A stretch of DNA of 64,000 nucleotides from Helicobacter heilmannii (GCF_001283065.1 NZ_CDMK01000001.1:136091-200090), one strand, 5' to 3'; shown: positions 9,197 to 19,774, numbered from the stretch's first letter. Program-made: numbers and translations. Notes: generated by a model from the letters alone, not told the origin.

Positions 9197-10389
9197 TCGC
9201 CAGTATTTATCATCCAAAATACGATTTTTTGGGGCAGAGCTATGCGTCCTTTACCCCCAATCTGCATAAATACCCAGCCACGATGTTGCCCCAGATTGGT
9301 TTAAAATTACTCCAAGAATTTAAAGCCCAAAAGACAAACTTGCTCGATCCTTATTGCGGGAGTGGCAGCAGCTTTATCAGTGCTTTAGAATATGGGATCA
9401 AGGACCTTAGCGGTTTCGATCTCAACCCTTTAGCCATCCTCATAAGCAGGGCTAAATTGAGCCACATAGACAAAACCGAACTTTTAGACGAAAAAGAGTC
9501 CTTGCTTGAATCGATGACACAACCACATGCCGTTGTGGATGTCCCCATCACAAACGCCCATTTTTGGATAGAAGAACAGGCACAACAAGATTTGAGCAGT
9601 ATTTTTCACCACATCAGCCAAGTCAAAAGCCTAGCTAAAACTCTTTTTCTGCTGGCCTTTAGCGAAACTTTAAGGGAAGTGAGCTACACACGCAACAACG
9701 AATTTAAGCTTTTTAGGATGAAAAACCACCAAGAGTATAAGCCAAACACCTATGGAGTTTTTCGCCAAAAGTTAGAGACCACTACCGAGTATTATCTGCA
9801 TTTTTACCAACGGCACACAAAGGACATTGTCTTTAATCTCTACAATTCTAGTTTTCAGGCACACCACAAGACTTTTGACACTCTGCTGACCAGCCCACCC
9901 TATGGGGATTCTAAAACCACCGTGGCCTATGGGCAGTTTAGCACCTTCATTAATGAGTGGTTAGGTTTTAAGGACGCACGGAAATTAGACACAAAACTCT
10001 TAGGGGGCTTGAGGGCGAAAACGCTTTACACAAAAGGGAGTGTGGGCGATGCCATCCAAGAGATCGCAAAATTGGATTTAAAAAGAGCTTTGGAGGTTTC
10101 CAGTTTTTATGCTGATCTAGAGCAGAGCATCCACCATATCTTGCCCTCTTTGGCAAGCGGGGCTTTGATGTTTTTTGTGGTGGGGAATCGGTGTGTGAAA
10201 AATTTAACATTGCCTACAGATCGTTTCATCGCCGAGGTGCTGAGCGCGTGTGGATGCAAACATTTAAACACGCTTGGGCGTAAAATTTCTAATAAATCTA
10301 TGCCCCTTAAAAACTCTCCCACCAACCAAGCCGGCCAAAAAGCCAAAACCATGGATACAGAACAGATTGTTGTGTGTAAAAAACGCTAG
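9193..10389 (+). CDS. DNA methyltransferase of the restriction-modification pair
   Basis: Expected to protect the host by methylating the site cut by the upstream nuclease. The 398-residue product has the SAM-binding motif I as DPYCGSGSS at residues 52-60 and the catalytic motif IV as TSPPYGDS near residues 233-240, followed by TTVAYGQFS. A Ser/Thr-Pro-Pro-Tyr catalytic motif is common in N4-cytosine and some N6-adenine enzymes, so the base modified is uncertain. The long segment between motifs I and IV probably holds target recognition. No frameshift is visible, so modification at least should be active. Confidence 0.88.
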   Translation: MIASIYHPKYDFLGQSYASFTPNLHKYPATMLPQIGLKLLQEFKAQKTNLLDPYCGSGSSFISALEYGIKDLSGFDLNPLAILISRAKLSHIDKTELLDEKESLLESMTQPHAVVDVPITNAHFWIEEQAQQDLSSIFHHISQVKSLAKTLFLLAFSETLREVSYTRNNEFKLFRMKNHQEYKPNTYGVFRQKLETTTEYYLHFYQRHTKDIVFNLYNSSFQAHHKTFDTLLTSPPYGDSKTTVAYGQFSTFINEWLGFKDARKLDTKLLGGLRAKTLYTKGSVGDAIQEIAKLDLKRALEVSSFYADLEQSIHHILPSLASGALMFFVVGNRCVKNLTLPTDRFIAEVLSACGCKHLNTLGRKISNKSMPLKNSPTNQAGQKAKTMDTEQIVVCKKR

Positions 10390-10489
10390 AAAGCCTAGAA
10401 CTTAAGAGGAGCTAGACACGAGGATAGACACAGACATAAAAACCAAAAAAAAGGTATTCGTTTTTCTATAGGTGTAACCTCACACGCTT

Positions 10490-11249
10490 GAATCTTGCCC
10501 ACATCCTAGCCCTATCAATCAAGCATAACAAGGCGTTGATGTCCATTTGCAACCTGCTTGGGCAGATGAAGGGAATATAACAAGAGATGATCAAAGAGCA
10601 GCGCACCCACTCTTATACCGACAAACAGCCCACAGGGGATAAAAAGGAGATTTGCGAGATTTGCTGAAGAAACGACTTAGAAAATATAATTCCTTAAGAT
10701 TTGCCCTGTTTAAGAACTCCGATTTGCAAATATTGTTTTACTTGAAACTCACAGAAAATGTCCCTTTGACTTTAAAAAACAAAGCTGCATTGATCGGTAT
10801 TTAGAGGGCGTTAGTGTTGAGGAGGTGGAAAAAGAATGAGGGAGGGGGAATGACACATCATTCGAGTTTATAAGTGGCGTGCCTGATCTCATTGCTAAGG
10901 CTTCGAATTTGTTTTAACCTCACGGTTCAATGAATTTTTCACGATGATCTTTGGGGAGGGACAGATGTCTGGCTTGCTTTAAGAGAGGGCTAAAGGACGA
11001 TATAGGTAGCGAAGATAGAAGACAGGATTTGTTGATGGTCTTTTTCTAAAGGCGTTTGGCAGCTTGGGCCTCGCCTAGAGCAATAAATGCGCCAAAATAC
11101 CCAAAAACTACTCCTATTTGCTAAACATTGATAGCATTTTAGAGTGCAAAAATACCAAGCATTGGGTTTATGACAGCCACAGCCAAAATATAAGGGTGTT
11201 GTGTGAATTGAGTAACGATGTGGAGGTTAAAGGGCTTTTAAAGGTTTAG
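10490..11249 (+). pseudogene. Heavily decayed gene of unknown family downstream of the methyltransferase
   Basis: No frame above 60 codons survives between the methyltransferase and murI, but the plus strand holds a chain of protein-like pieces in changing frames: NLAHILALSIKHNKALMSIC (about 10494-10553), then TGDKKEICEIC (about 10632-10664), then LQILFYLKLTENVPLTLKNK, then a piece ending FFTMIFGEGQMSG, and finally YSYLLNIDSILECKNTKHW and on to [13 protein letters not shown] with a TAG at 11247-11249. Read in order they form one coherent hydrophilic protein with a CxxC pair, interrupted by at least six stops or shifts. A restriction-associated enzyme is plausible from position but not shown. 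Confidence 0.6.
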
Positions 11250-11979
11250 CTAATTGCTCTAAAAGCCCCTTGTCGCCGCTAGCAAAGAGTTCTAGTTTTG
11301 TGTCTGTGTGTGGGCGTAAGCCATAGACTTGCTCTAGACGCGCCACGATCGCCTCGCCTGAATGCACCAAGCGCACGGGGGTATTGAAGCGGGTTTTAAA
11401 ATAGGTTTGCAAGGGGGTAGAAATCCAAGGAAAGTGCGTGCAACCTAACACCACCACAGCCGGCGCGCTTGTTAGGGGGGTGAAGTAATGCTGCATGCAC
11501 GCCTCTAACAACGCGCCTTCAAGCACGCCCTCTTCAATTAAGGGGACAAACAAGCCTGTAGCAAGGCTCTCTACAAAATCATAGCCATGCTCTTGTAGCT
11601 CTTTAGCATAACGCCCCGAGCTCACGGTCGCCTTGGTGCCTAACACCAAAATGGGCGCGTTTTTGGGCGTGCTCTGTGTGATCGCTAACACCCCCGCCTC
11701 AATCACGCCCACAATGGGGATTTTTGTTTTAGCCCTCATTGCCGGTAAAGCCCACGCACTCACGCTATTGCACGCCACGACCAACATGTCAATGTTAAAA
11801 GGCAAAAAGAAATCCAACGCCTCTAGGGAGAATTTGGCGATCGTAGCCGGGTCTTTAGGGCCATAGGGCACGCGGGCAGTGTCGCCATAGTAGATAATGT
11901 GCTCGAACAGGCGGGCTTTTAACAGGCTCTCTAAGACGCTTAAACCCCCCACCCCGCTGTCAAAAACCCCGATTTTCAA
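11227..11979 (-). CDS. murI: Glutamate racemase
   Basis: Makes D-glutamate for peptidoglycan. The 250-residue product has [16 protein letters not shown] at the N terminus, the catalytic cysteine pair in [11 protein letters not shown] and [10 protein letters not shown], and the substrate-binding [10 protein letters not shown]. The family consensus N-T after the first catalytic Cys is N-S here. Its ATG overlaps the rho stop by four bases, the order I recall for HP0549-HP0550 of H. pylori. The 3' end overlaps the tail of the decayed gene on the other strand by 23 bases. Confidence 0.97.
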   Translation of the reverse strand: MKIGVFDSGVGGLSVLESLLKARLFEHIIYYGDTARVPYGPKDPATIAKFSLEALDFFLPFNIDMLVVACNSVSAWALPAMRAKTKIPIVGVIEAGVLAITQSTPKNAPILVLGTKATVSSGRYAKELQEHGYDFVESLATGLFVPLIEEGVLEGALLEACMQHYFTPLTSAPAVVVLGCTHFPWISTPLQTYFKTRFNTPVRLVHSGEAIVARLEQVYGLRPHTDTKLELFASGDKGLLEQLAKPLKAL

Positions 11980-13277
11980 GAACCCTCTTGCATGAGTTTT
12001 AAGAACTCTTGGTTGTCCTTGGTGGTTTGCATTTTAGAGTAAATGAAGTTCAGTGCCTCCACATCGTCCATTTGCTGCATCACATTTCTCAGCACCCACA
12101 CCTTCGTTAAGGTGTCCTTGCCTAGCAAGATATTGTCTTTACGGGTGCCTGATTTTAAGACATCAAAGGCGGGGTAAATGCGCCGATCGGAGATGCTACG
12201 GGCGAGCACAATTTCGCTATTGCCCGTACCCTTAAACTCCTCAAAAATCACCTCATCCATACGCGAGCCCGTTTCGATCAAGGCGGTGGCGATGATCGTT
12301 AAACTCCCCCCCTCTTCAATGTTTCTAGCTGCACCAAAAAAGCGTTTGGGCTTATGTAGGGCATTGGCATCCACGCCCCCACTTAAAACCTTGCCACTTG
12401 AGGGCGTGATCGCGTTATATGCCCGCGCTAAGCGGGTGATCGAATCTAATAAAATCACCACATCCTTACCCATCTCCACCCGCCTCTTAGCCCGCTCGAG
12501 CACGAGTTCAGCAATGCGTATGTGGTTGGTGGAGGGTAGATCAAAGGTAGAGCTAAAGACTTGCCCCCGGACACTGCGTTGCATGTCTGTAACTTCTTCA
12601 GGGCGTTCATCCACCAATAAAATAATCAACTCCACTTCTGGGTGGTTGTAGGTGATCCCGTGTGCAAGCTCTTTCATTAGCTCCGTTTTGCCCGTGCGTG
12701 GTGGGGCGACAATGAGTGCCCTTTGGCCCTTGCCCATGGGGCTAAACAAGTCGAGCATCCGCCCTGTAACTTTAGTGGGCTCATATTCTAATTTGAGCTG
12801 CTGGGTGGGAAAGAGGGGGGTTAAATTGTCAAAGAGTGGGCGGTGGCGGATTTCATCTAGGGGCAGGTAATTGACCGCCTCGATTTTTAGCAGGGCGTAG
12901 TATTTTTCTTGATCTTTGGGCGCGCGCACTTGTCCGGTCACAATGTCGCCATTACGCAGGGCAAAGCGTTTGATCTGCGAGTGGCTCACATAGGTGTCGT
13001 TTTGGTTGTCTGAAAAGCTCCCATCCAAACCACGCAAAAACCCATACCCATCCCCGGCGGTTTCTAAAATCCCTGTAAAGAGGATATACCCGCCTTGAGA
13101 CACTTGATTTTTAAGGATTTCAAACATCAAATCTTGGCGTTTAAACTCTTGGGGGTTTTCCACCTTGAGCTCGTTGGCGATCTCTAAAAGTTTTTCTGTG
13201 GGTTGGGCGCGCAATTCTTCAATGCGGTATCCGCTCACAGGGGTATGGGTCTTTTGTTTATGGTGGTCATGCGCCAT
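11976..13277 (-). CDS. rho: Transcription termination factor Rho
   Basis: Hexameric RNA-dependent ATPase that ends transcription at Rho-dependent sites. 433 residues: an N-terminal Rho_N helix bundle (about 15-55), a cold-shock RNA-binding domain with GDGYGFLRG, the Walker [11 protein letters not shown], Walker [16 protein letters not shown], and the Q-loop/R-loop region [17 protein letters not shown]. The start is the ATG at 13277 with a weak AAGGATCGC ahead. It sits downstream of the cytochrome c maturation genes and upstream of murI. Confidence 0.98.
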   Translation of the reverse strand: MAHDHHKQKTHTPVSGYRIEELRAQPTEKLLEIANELKVENPQEFKRQDLMFEILKNQVSQGGYILFTGILETAGDGYGFLRGLDGSFSDNQNDTYVSHSQIKRFALRNGDIVTGQVRAPKDQEKYYALLKIEAVNYLPLDEIRHRPLFDNLTPLFPTQQLKLEYEPTKVTGRMLDLFSPMGKGQRALIVAPPRTGKTELMKELAHGITYNHPEVELIILLVDERPEEVTDMQRSVRGQVFSSTFDLPSTNHIRIAELVLERAKRRVEMGKDVVILLDSITRLARAYNAITPSSGKVLSGGVDANALHKPKRFFGAARNIEEGGSLTIIATALIETGSRMDEVIFEEFKGTGNSEIVLARSISDRRIYPAFDVLKSGTRKDNILLGKDTLTKVWVLRNVMQQMDDVEALNFIYSKMQTTKDNQEFLKLMQEGS

Positions 13278-13317
13278 TGCGATCCTTATGCTATGTGTTG
13301 TAACAATAAAAGCCTCA

Positions 13318-13334
13318 GTTTAGGGAAGCTAAAC
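13318..13334. promoter_or_regulatory. Hairpin and putative -10 box in the ccsBA-rho spacer
   Basis: GTTTAG-GGAAG-CTAAAC forms a perfect six-base stem with a five-base loop. On the minus strand a TAGAAT -10-like box (complement of 13361-13366) lies upstream of it and would place the hairpin in the rho leader. There is no T-run, so it is not a convincing intrinsic terminator for ccsBA. Rho is autoregulated by its leader in other bacteria; any such role here is inference. Confidence 0.3.
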
Positions 13335-13393
13335 ATCAAAAAGTAGTGAATAAAACCTAGATTCTAATGTAAAACGCCCTAAAAGTCAAGGTT

Positions 13394-16204
13394 TTACACC
13401 TTTGCCATCGGCAATTTGCGCTTCAAACCTGCCACAAAGACTAAAAGAAAAGTGCTCGCCACAAGGGGGTAAAGAAATGTGGGGATAGGTAGGGGGTCGC
13501 CCGCGGCATAGCTGTGCATGCCAGATAAGTAGTAATTCACCCCAAAATAGGTCATTAAAATGGAGTAAAAGCCCACCACACTCGCACTCGCAAACACATA
13601 GGGCATGAACTCAAAGCGCAAAAAGCGCAGGTGTAAGATGATCGCATACACGGCAATGGAAATCAAAGCCCAAGTTTCTTTAGGGTCCCAGCCCCAATAA
13701 CGCCCCCAAGACTCGTTCGCCCACACCCCGCCAAGGAAATTGCCCACCGCAAGGAGCAACAGCCCCATGATCATCCCCATTTCATTGAGTGCGCTCAGGG
13801 CTAAAATGCTGGTGTCGATATGCGGGCGTTTTTCACTTCTTAGTAAGAATAAAAGTAGGGTGAGTAGCCCCAAGATAAAGCACAGTCCCAAGAAGCCATA
13901 GCTAGCCGTGATGATCGACACATGGATGTTGAGCCAATAGGATTTGAGCACGGGGACTAAATTGCTAATCTGTGGGTCCATAAAGCCCAAATGCGCCACA
14001 AACAGCGCAATGCCTGCCAAGAAGCTAGAGGCACACAGTGCCAAGTTAGAGCGTAAGATAAGCCCGGAGAGCATGGCCGCCCAAGAGATATAGAGCATAG
14101 ACTCATACGCGTTGCTCCAAGGCGCATGCCCGCTCACATACCAGCGTAAAATGAGCCCCACGCTGTGCGCCAGCCAGCAAAGCAGCAAAACGCCATAAAA
14201 GCTAAAGTGCAACCACTTGGATACGGCTTTATTTTTAAAGATTGCGACCAGCACCACGCCTAAGAGCACCACGCCTAAGAGCAAGTAGGGGAGCATGAGC
14301 GTGTGGAAAAAGTTGCTGTGGTTTAAGAGGATTTCAGAATCCACACGCCCCGGGCTTAGGGCGAGTTTGCTATGCACTCTTTGATAGGCAAGCAGATCGT
14401 TTAGGGTTTTATGCACACTCTCCCATTGATTGCTATCCACGCCCATATCAAAGCCCTTGAAGAGATCCTTTAAAAAATGCGTGGCTTCGGTGGAGATTTT
14501 AATGTTCTCGTTTTTGAGCGCATCGGCAGGACTTAGCCATGTGTTGCCGCTTTTATCGGGGAAAATCTTTAAAATATTCCCGCTAAAAATCAAATACACC
14601 AGATTGACGCGCTCATCTAACTTTAAAATGTCCTTATCAAATTCATCTCTATCTTTGGGGGCTTTTTGATTGACCTCTTCGACAAAGTTTTGCAGTTTAT
14701 AGCCATGCGGCCCGAAGACATCCAAAAACGCAATGCGCCGCTGATTTGTGGGTGTGCCAAGCAAAGCGCGCAGCTTGGGCGTGGAGGTGTAGATCATTTT
14801 AATGCTTTTGTAATCGTCTGGATAAAGCATCATGCCCAGCATCAGCTGCAAATTGTCCATGCCCTTAAAGCCGTCCTCTTTGGTGATTTTATGGATGAGC
14901 TCTATGCTAAGCGTGTCTAGGGGTTTAATGCGCCCTTCAAAGCCTTGCACCTGCAGGCGAGCAAGGGGGGTGAGTTGCCCTTTGGAGTGCGCCCTTAAAT
15001 CCTTGAAGCGTTGCAAGATTTTGGCGTGCATTTGGGCGGTCGTGGGCTGCACCTTTGCCATTTTGTCAATGGGCGGAGCTAGGGGGGTGCTCTTGCCTCC
15101 GTGCATGTCAATCTTGCCTTCTTCAGCGTGTGCCACGGCACTAAGAGAGAGGGCACATATAAGGGCGACTATGTGTTGCGCTTTTAAAAAGCGCGAAAGC
15201 CTTTGGAAGCGCCCCTGTCGGCTAAAGAGCAGAAACAACGCCCCGGACATGAGCAAGCCGTAGCCAAAGTAGGTTAAATTCTTGCCCGGATCGCGATTGA
15301 CCGATAAAATCGTGCCCTGTTCGTCTGTGTCATAGGAGGATTGGAAAAAGCGATAGCCCCCATAGTCTAAAACATGGTTCATAAAAATCCTAAAGGGCAT
15401 GACAAGTTGCCCCTTGGCATTGAGTACTTCTACCTGGGAGGCATAAGAGGAGGGGCTCATCGAGCCGGGATAGCGGGTGAGCTCAAATTGTTTTAAATGT
15501 AGTTTAAAGGGCAGGGAGCGCTTAGTAACCCCCCAATTGAGCGCAATATGCACATCCTCTAAGGTGGTCTTTTCATCTTGGCTCGCAATGCCATGCCCGC
15601 CTAGGATATGCAAGGTGTGGCTTGCCCCCCCATAGCTTAGTTTCATGGCAAGCAGGGCGCGGTTATCCTTTTTATTCGGGGTCATTTTATGCACACTCAA
15701 AGGCTCTAAGAGCAAGGGCTTGCCATAGACCATCACTTCTTTGGTGGGCAGGTAGCGCGAATAGGGCGAGAGGGTGGTTTTTAAAGAAAAGTGCAAAGGC
15801 TTGGCGTTGTCCTTACTGAGGGTGAGGTTTAAATAGCTGTCGGTGGTGGTGATTTGGTCGCTGGTTTGGTTGGTGCGTAGGTGCATAGTGGCTTCAAAGC
15901 CAAAAAATCTCGTAACCCCCGCCCCCAAAATGATAAAGACTAAGGAGCTGTGGAAAAACAAGCTGGCGTAGCGCCGGCGCTGCCACGCTTTAGAGGTGAT
16001 TAAAGTCCCCACAATCACCAAGAGCAAATACACATGCAAAGCACTAAACCACCATGTGTTATAGATAAGCGCGCGGCTGGCGGGCGTGCCATAGTCGTTT
16101 TCAAGAAAGGTCGCCAGCGCGCAGGCGGTCGCATACACCATCAATAGGGGGATTGCCACCCAAAAAGAGCCAAAGAAAAATCCAAAAATCTTTTTAACTT
16201 GCAT
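13394..16204 (-). CDS. ccsBA: Cytochrome c biogenesis protein CcsBA (fused ResB-ResC)
   Basis: System II haem exporter and cytochrome c synthetase in the inner membrane; attaches haem to CxxCH motifs in the periplasm. The 936-residue product has an N-terminal CcsB/ResB half with several membrane helices and a large periplasmic region (about 110-600), and a C-terminal CcsA/ResC half with the tryptophan-rich WWD domain visible as WGRYWGWDPKETWALI. The single-chain fusion is the normal Helicobacter form (HP0378). The gene start overlaps the upstream thioredoxin-like gene by 11 bases, and hemH lies just before that, so haem synthesis and attachment are linked. Confidence 0.96.
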   Translation of the reverse strand: MQVKKIFGFFFGSFWVAIPLLMVYATACALATFLENDYGTPASRALIYNTWWFSALHVYLLLVIVGTLITSKAWQRRRYASLFFHSSLVFIILGAGVTRFFGFEATMHLRTNQTSDQITTTDSYLNLTLSKDNAKPLHFSLKTTLSPYSRYLPTKEVMVYGKPLLLEPLSVHKMTPNKKDNRALLAMKLSYGGASHTLHILGGHGIASQDEKTTLEDVHIALNWGVTKRSLPFKLHLKQFELTRYPGSMSPSSYASQVEVLNAKGQLVMPFRIFMNHVLDYGGYRFFQSSYDTDEQGTILSVNRDPGKNLTYFGYGLLMSGALFLLFSRQGRFQRLSRFLKAQHIVALICALSLSAVAHAEEGKIDMHGGKSTPLAPPIDKMAKVQPTTAQMHAKILQRFKDLRAHSKGQLTPLARLQVQGFEGRIKPLDTLSIELIHKITKEDGFKGMDNLQLMLGMMLYPDDYKSIKMIYTSTPKLRALLGTPTNQRRIAFLDVFGPHGYKLQNFVEEVNQKAPKDRDEFDKDILKLDERVNLVYLIFSGNILKIFPDKSGNTWLSPADALKNENIKISTEATHFLKDLFKGFDMGVDSNQWESVHKTLNDLLAYQRVHSKLALSPGRVDSEILLNHSNFFHTLMLPYLLLGVVLLGVVLVAIFKNKAVSKWLHFSFYGVLLLCWLAHSVGLILRWYVSGHAPWSNAYESMLYISWAAMLSGLILRSNLALCASSFLAGIALFVAHLGFMDPQISNLVPVLKSYWLNIHVSIITASYGFLGLCFILGLLTLLLFLLRSEKRPHIDTSILALSALNEMGMIMGLLLLAVGNFLGGVWANESWGRYWGWDPKETWALISIAVYAIILHLRFLRFEFMPYVFASASVVGFYSILMTYFGVNYYLSGMHSYAAGDPLPIPTFLYPLVASTFLLVFVAGLKRKLPMAKV

Positions 16205-16823
16205 GGCGGGCTTCTTGTGTTTTTTTCAGGATATATGCGCGCAATTTCTCAATGAATTGCTTGTCATTTAAGTCTTTATACAGCCCCTTACCTACAAACT
16301 CCAGCACCGCTAAAAGCTGTACATGGGGCATGTAGCCGGGCAATTCGTAAATGGTCTTGCCTGTTGGGTCAGCCAGCACGAGCGTAGGCGTGGAGTTGAC
16401 ATCGTAAATGGAAGAGAGATCCTGTGTGCTTAGCATGGTTTCTTTGGGCTTTTGGGCCGGGCCAATGACAAAATGGTGCATTTTAGAGTAGCTGATATTG
16501 ATATAGTAGGCACTGAAGTGGTCTTTAATGTAGCCACGCAAATTAGCGTAGTGCTTTAGGTCCTGCTTTAGCATTTCGCAGTACGAACAGCCATTTTTGC
16601 CAAAGACAAGCAACATATACTTGCCCTTGGTGCGAATCTCCTGGGTGTCTTGGAAAATGTCCTCTAGACCAGCATAGCTTCGTTTGTCAAAGTTATTGCT
16701 CTCTTTAAAAGTGCTCTGCGGAGAGGTCGCCCCTGAACTTAGCATGCTCTCATCTACTTTGTCATCGGCAAGGGCAAAATGACAAAAGAGAGTTAAAAGG
16801 GAGAGTAAAAAAAATGGACGCAT
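16194..16823 (-). CDS. Periplasmic thioredoxin-fold protein with CSYC active site (HP0377-like, cytochrome c maturation/isomerase)
   Basis: Secreted 209-residue protein with signal peptide MRPFFLLSLLTLFCHFALA and a DsbC/CcmG-like active site GCSYCEMLK with cysteines at 79 and 82. The cis-proline loop appears as NSTPTLVL. H. pylori HP0377, at the same place before the ccsBA gene, has the same CSYC motif and has been studied as a thiol reductase for cytochrome c maturation with disulfide isomerase activity. The start is the ATG at 16823 with AAAAAGG upstream and a TACAAT -10-like box in the hemH spacer. A run of eight T in codons 3-6 falls in the signal peptide. Confidence 0.9.
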   Translation of the reverse strand: MRPFFLLSLLTLFCHFALADDKVDESMLSSGATSPQSTFKESNNFDKRSYAGLEDIFQDTQEIRTKGKYMLLVFGKNGCSYCEMLKQDLKHYANLRGYIKDHFSAYYINISYSKMHHFVIGPAQKPKETMLSTQDLSSIYDVNSTPTLVLADPTGKTIYELPGYMPHVQLLAVLEFVGKGLYKDLNDKQFIEKLRAYILKKTQEARHAS

Positions 16824-16879
16824 GAAAAACCTTTTTAAGAAAATGGGGGCATTGTAACTTTTTTTATATAAATCATGGG

Positions 16880-17845
16880 CTAAAGGGGCTTTCTAGGGGC
16901 ATTATGGACTAAATCCAAAATCGCCTGCGCGAAGTTTAGGTTGTCATTTAAACACGGACAGACTAAAAACTCAGGCACAGCAAGGCGCATGGCTTCTAGG
17001 CGGTATTGGATCTGCAGTTCGTAAATAGTCTCCGAGTTGTCGATGCTAAAGGCTAGGGGATAGATGAGGATTTTATCCTTGCGGTGCGCTTCTATGGTTT
17101 GTTCAGTACTGGGCTCTAGCCATTTCATGGGCCCCACTTTGGATTGGTAGCTTAGAGTGATTTTTTTAAAGTGCAGGGGCAGGAGCTGTTGTTTTAACAG
17201 GCTCACATGGTGCAAGCACTCGGCTTGGTAAGGGTCGCCCTGTTTCACCACGCTTTCAGGCAGTCCGTGCACGGAGAAAATGAGCACAAACTCTTTAGGG
17301 TTATGCCCCTTGATGGTGTTTGTGATGCTCTCTACCACGGCTTGGTTATAGGGCGCGTGGGTGTAGAAGCGATCAATACAGCTTAAATGGGGAGTGAAGT
17401 TTAAAGTCTTGAGGGCGTTTAAAGAGTCTTCAATGGAGGATAAAGTCGTGGTGGTGGAGTATTGCGGATACATGGAGAAGAGCAGACAAGAGTTAAAGCC
17501 TTGCCTCTGTAGCTCGGCAAACACCATGGACGCGAAAGGGGGTGTGTAGCGCATGGCGTAGGTGTAGTGGCGGGTGGGGTCTAGGGCGTTTAAGCGTTGG
17601 GTGAGTTTGGTACTCAAATCGTTGATGGGGGATTTTTGCTCAATTTTTTCATAAATGGCTTTGGATTTTTCTTTACGCATTTTGACAATGAAAGAGGCTA
17701 AAAATTTGCGCCAAAAGGGGCTTTTGATCGCCAAAATATAGGGGTCGTTGAACATGTTTGTTAAAAACACTTCGACTTCATAAAGATTATTTGGGCCACC
17801 CATATTCAATAAGACAACGGCTTCTTTAGACTCTAAAACTGACAT
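16880..17845 (-). CDS. hemH: Ferrochelatase
   Basis: Inserts ferrous iron into protoporphyrin IX, the last step of haem synthesis. 321 residues, usual for the family. Motifs: [11 protein letters not shown] at the N terminus, [17 protein letters not shown] with the conserved metal-site histidine, and [15 protein letters not shown]-terminal acidic/Phe-Ser region of the family is seen as [16 protein letters not shown]. It diverges from gatB with 73 bases between their starts, and is first in the run hemH, CSYC protein, ccsBA, matching HP0376-HP0378. Confidence 0.97.
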   Translation of the reverse strand: MSVLESKEAVVLLNMGGPNNLYEVEVFLTNMFNDPYILAIKSPFWRKFLASFIVKMRKEKSKAIYEKIEQKSPINDLSTKLTQRLNALDPTRHYTYAMRYTPPFASMVFAELQRQGFNSCLLFSMYPQYSTTTTLSSIEDSLNALKTLNFTPHLSCIDRFYTHAPYNQAVVESITNTIKGHNPKEFVLIFSVHGLPESVVKQGDPYQAECLHHVSLLKQQLLPLHFKKITLSYQSKVGPMKWLEPSTEQTIEAHRKDKILIYPLAFSIDNSETIYELQIQYRLEAMRLAVPEFLVCPCLNDNLNFAQAILDLVHNAPRKPL

Positions 17846-17918
17846 AAGCCCCTATTATGCCATGATTTGTCATTTTTGCATGGTAGAATGCGCTTTTATG
17901 CTATTAACAAGGATTGCC

Positions 17919-19352
17919 ATGTTTGAAACGATCATTGGGCTAGAAGTACACGCCCAGCTCAACACCCAAACCAAGATTTTTTGCTCTTGTGCCACGAGTT
18001 TTAAAGACACGCCCAACAGCAACACCTGCCCCGTGTGCTTAGGCTTGCCCGGGGCTTTACCCGTGCTAAACGCCGAAGCGGTGAAAAAGGCAATTGCCTT
18101 TGGCACGGCGATCAACGCCACCATTAACCAAGACAGCGTGTTCGCCCGCAAGAATTACTTTTACCCCGATCTGCCCAAGGCCTATCAAATCTCGCAATTT
18201 GATCGCCCCATTGTGGCGCGCGGGTATTTAGACATTGAAACGCCTGAAGGCGTGAAACGGATTAACATTGAGCGTGCGCACCTTGAAGAGGACGCGGGCA
18301 AGAATATACACGCTGCCAACCACTCACAAGTGGATTTAAACCGCGCGGGCACGCCCCTTTTAGAGATTGTGAGTTGCCCGGACATGAGAAGCAGTGCAGA
18401 GGCGATCAGTTATTTAAAGAAATTGCACGCCATTGTGTGCTTTTTAGACATTTGCGATGGCAACATGCAAGAGGGCAATTTTAGATGCGATGCGAATGTG
18501 TCTATCCGCCCCAAAGGCGAAACTAAGTTACTCACACGCGTGGAGATTAAAAACTTGAATAGCTTTAAGTTTATCCAAAAGGCGATTGAGTATGAGGTGG
18601 AGCGCCAAGTGGAGGCGTTTGAGAGGGGCACATATGCAAGCGAAGTCGTGCAAGAAACCCGCTTGTTTGACACGGCTAAAGGGATCACGCAGTCCATGCG
18701 CAATAAAGAAGAATCCGCCGATTACCGCTACTTTGCTGACCCCGACTTGCACCCCGTGCATATCCCCGAGAGTTTGTTGCAAGAGGGCAGAAACATTAAA
18801 GAATTGCCCGAAGCCAAGAAAGAACGCTACATGAATAGTCTAGGCTTGAAAGCCGAAGAGGCGGGCACTTTAGTGGGGAGTTTAGAGCTGGCGACCTACT
18901 TTGAGAAAATGCTAGAGCTTGGCGCGAGCGCGAAGGGGGCTTGTTCATGGCTATGTGTGGAGCTTTTGGGGCGCTTAGAGGGCAAGCAGACTTTGCAAGA
19001 GTGTTCCATAAAGCCGGACACTTTGGCTAAAATCGTGCTAGATATTGAAAACAAGCGCATTTCAGGCAAGGCGGGCAAGGAGATTTTAGACGCATTAATG
19101 AAACAAACTAGCGTAAGTCCCAAAGACATAGACACCCTCATAGAGAAGCTCGGGTTGGCGCAGGTGGGCGATGAGGACACGATTTTAAAAGCCATTGCTG
19201 AGGTTCTTCAGGGCAATGCTGATAAAGTCGCCGAATACAAGAGCGGGAAGGATAAACTCTTTGGTTTCTTCGTAGGGCAGGTGTTAAAGAGACTCAAAAA
19301 CGCCAATCCGGGAGTTGTCAATCAATTGCTTAAACAAGAGCTATCCAAATAG
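17919..19352 (+). CDS. gatB: Aspartyl/glutamyl-tRNA(Asn/Gln) amidotransferase subunit B
   Basis: tRNA-binding, amide-transferring subunit of GatCAB, which converts Glu-tRNA(Gln) and Asp-tRNA(Asn) to the amidated forms. The ATG at 17919 (477 residues, starting [14 protein letters not shown]) is preferred over an in-frame upstream ATG because AAGGA lies just ahead of it and the protein family begins there. Motifs: the zinc-type cysteines FCSCATSF and CPVCLGLPG, and [12 protein letters not shown]. The C-terminal YqeY-like tail is complete. It pairs functionally with the aspS found at 48566, which is non-discriminating in Helicobacter. gatA and gatC are not adjacent. Confidence 0.97.
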   Translation: MFETIIGLEVHAQLNTQTKIFCSCATSFKDTPNSNTCPVCLGLPGALPVLNAEAVKKAIAFGTAINATINQDSVFARKNYFYPDLPKAYQISQFDRPIVARGYLDIETPEGVKRINIERAHLEEDAGKNIHAANHSQVDLNRAGTPLLEIVSCPDMRSSAEAISYLKKLHAIVCFLDICDGNMQEGNFRCDANVSIRPKGETKLLTRVEIKNLNSFKFIQKAIEYEVERQVEAFERGTYASEVVQETRLFDTAKGITQSMRNKEESADYRYFADPDLHPVHIPESLLQEGRNIKELPEAKKERYMNSLGLKAEEAGTLVGSLELATYFEKMLELGASAKGACSWLCVELLGRLEGKQTLQECSIKPDTLAKIVLDIENKRISGKAGKEILDALMKQTSVSPKDIDTLIEKLGLAQVGDEDTILKAIAEVLQGNADKVAEYKSGKDKLFGFFVGQVLKRLKNANPGVVNQLLKQELSK

Positions 19353-19586
19353 CCAAGGCGGGGAGCTAGAGAGCTCTAATAACCCCCATAGCCCATAAAA
19401 GTTTGCTTGTGGTTGGCCTAAAATTTAGATAGGTAGCCCAACAAGGGCTCTTCCTCCTTGTAGACTGATCAAGTCTATAAAGTCTTACAAATCCCACAAA
19501 GCTATAATTTCTACTGTATTCTTATTTGATCCACGCCCACCAAGCTTTGTTATTTTTGGTTTTTACACAGCAAACTTGTTTGTATA

Positions 19587-19623
19587 AAGTCCCTATGGGA
19601 GCAGTGTTGGTTTTTAGGGACTT
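19587..19623. repeat. Inverted repeat AAGTCCCTA ... TAGGGACTT
   Basis: Nine-base perfect arms (19587-19595 and 19615-19623) with a 19-base loop. No U-rich tail follows on either strand, so it is recorded as a structure and not as a terminator. Confidence 0.55.
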
Positions 19624-19733
19624 AAGGGCCACTAAAGGCAATGTCTGTGTTGGTAGAATTTTAGGCTTTGGTGGCAAAACAACCTTATAAAAAATTTGTA
19701 TTTTTGTGGATTTTATAGATTTTCTCTAGCTCT

Positions 19734-19774
19734 TTTTAGCCCCCTTAAGCACTCCTTCTAGCGGGGGGCTAAAA
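19734..19774. repeat. Inverted repeat TTTTAGCCCCC ... GGGGGCTAAAA
   Basis: Eleven-base perfect arms (19734-19744 and 19764-19774) around a 19-base loop. Stable in RNA, and placed between the convergent gatB and virB8-like genes where a bidirectional terminator would be useful. The A/T bases belong to the stem, so transcription in either direction would end the stem with U or A rather than a free U-run; terminator function is uncertain. Confidence 0.6.

Noticed and set aside
12178-12651. 157-codon plus-strand frame opposite rho
   Set aside because: Antisense to the conserved ATPase core of Rho; no independent signals.
19734-19774. Called as an intrinsic terminator for gatB
   Set aside because: The stem is strong but no separate U-run follows on either strand, and it is almost 400 bases past the gatB stop; kept only as an inverted repeat.
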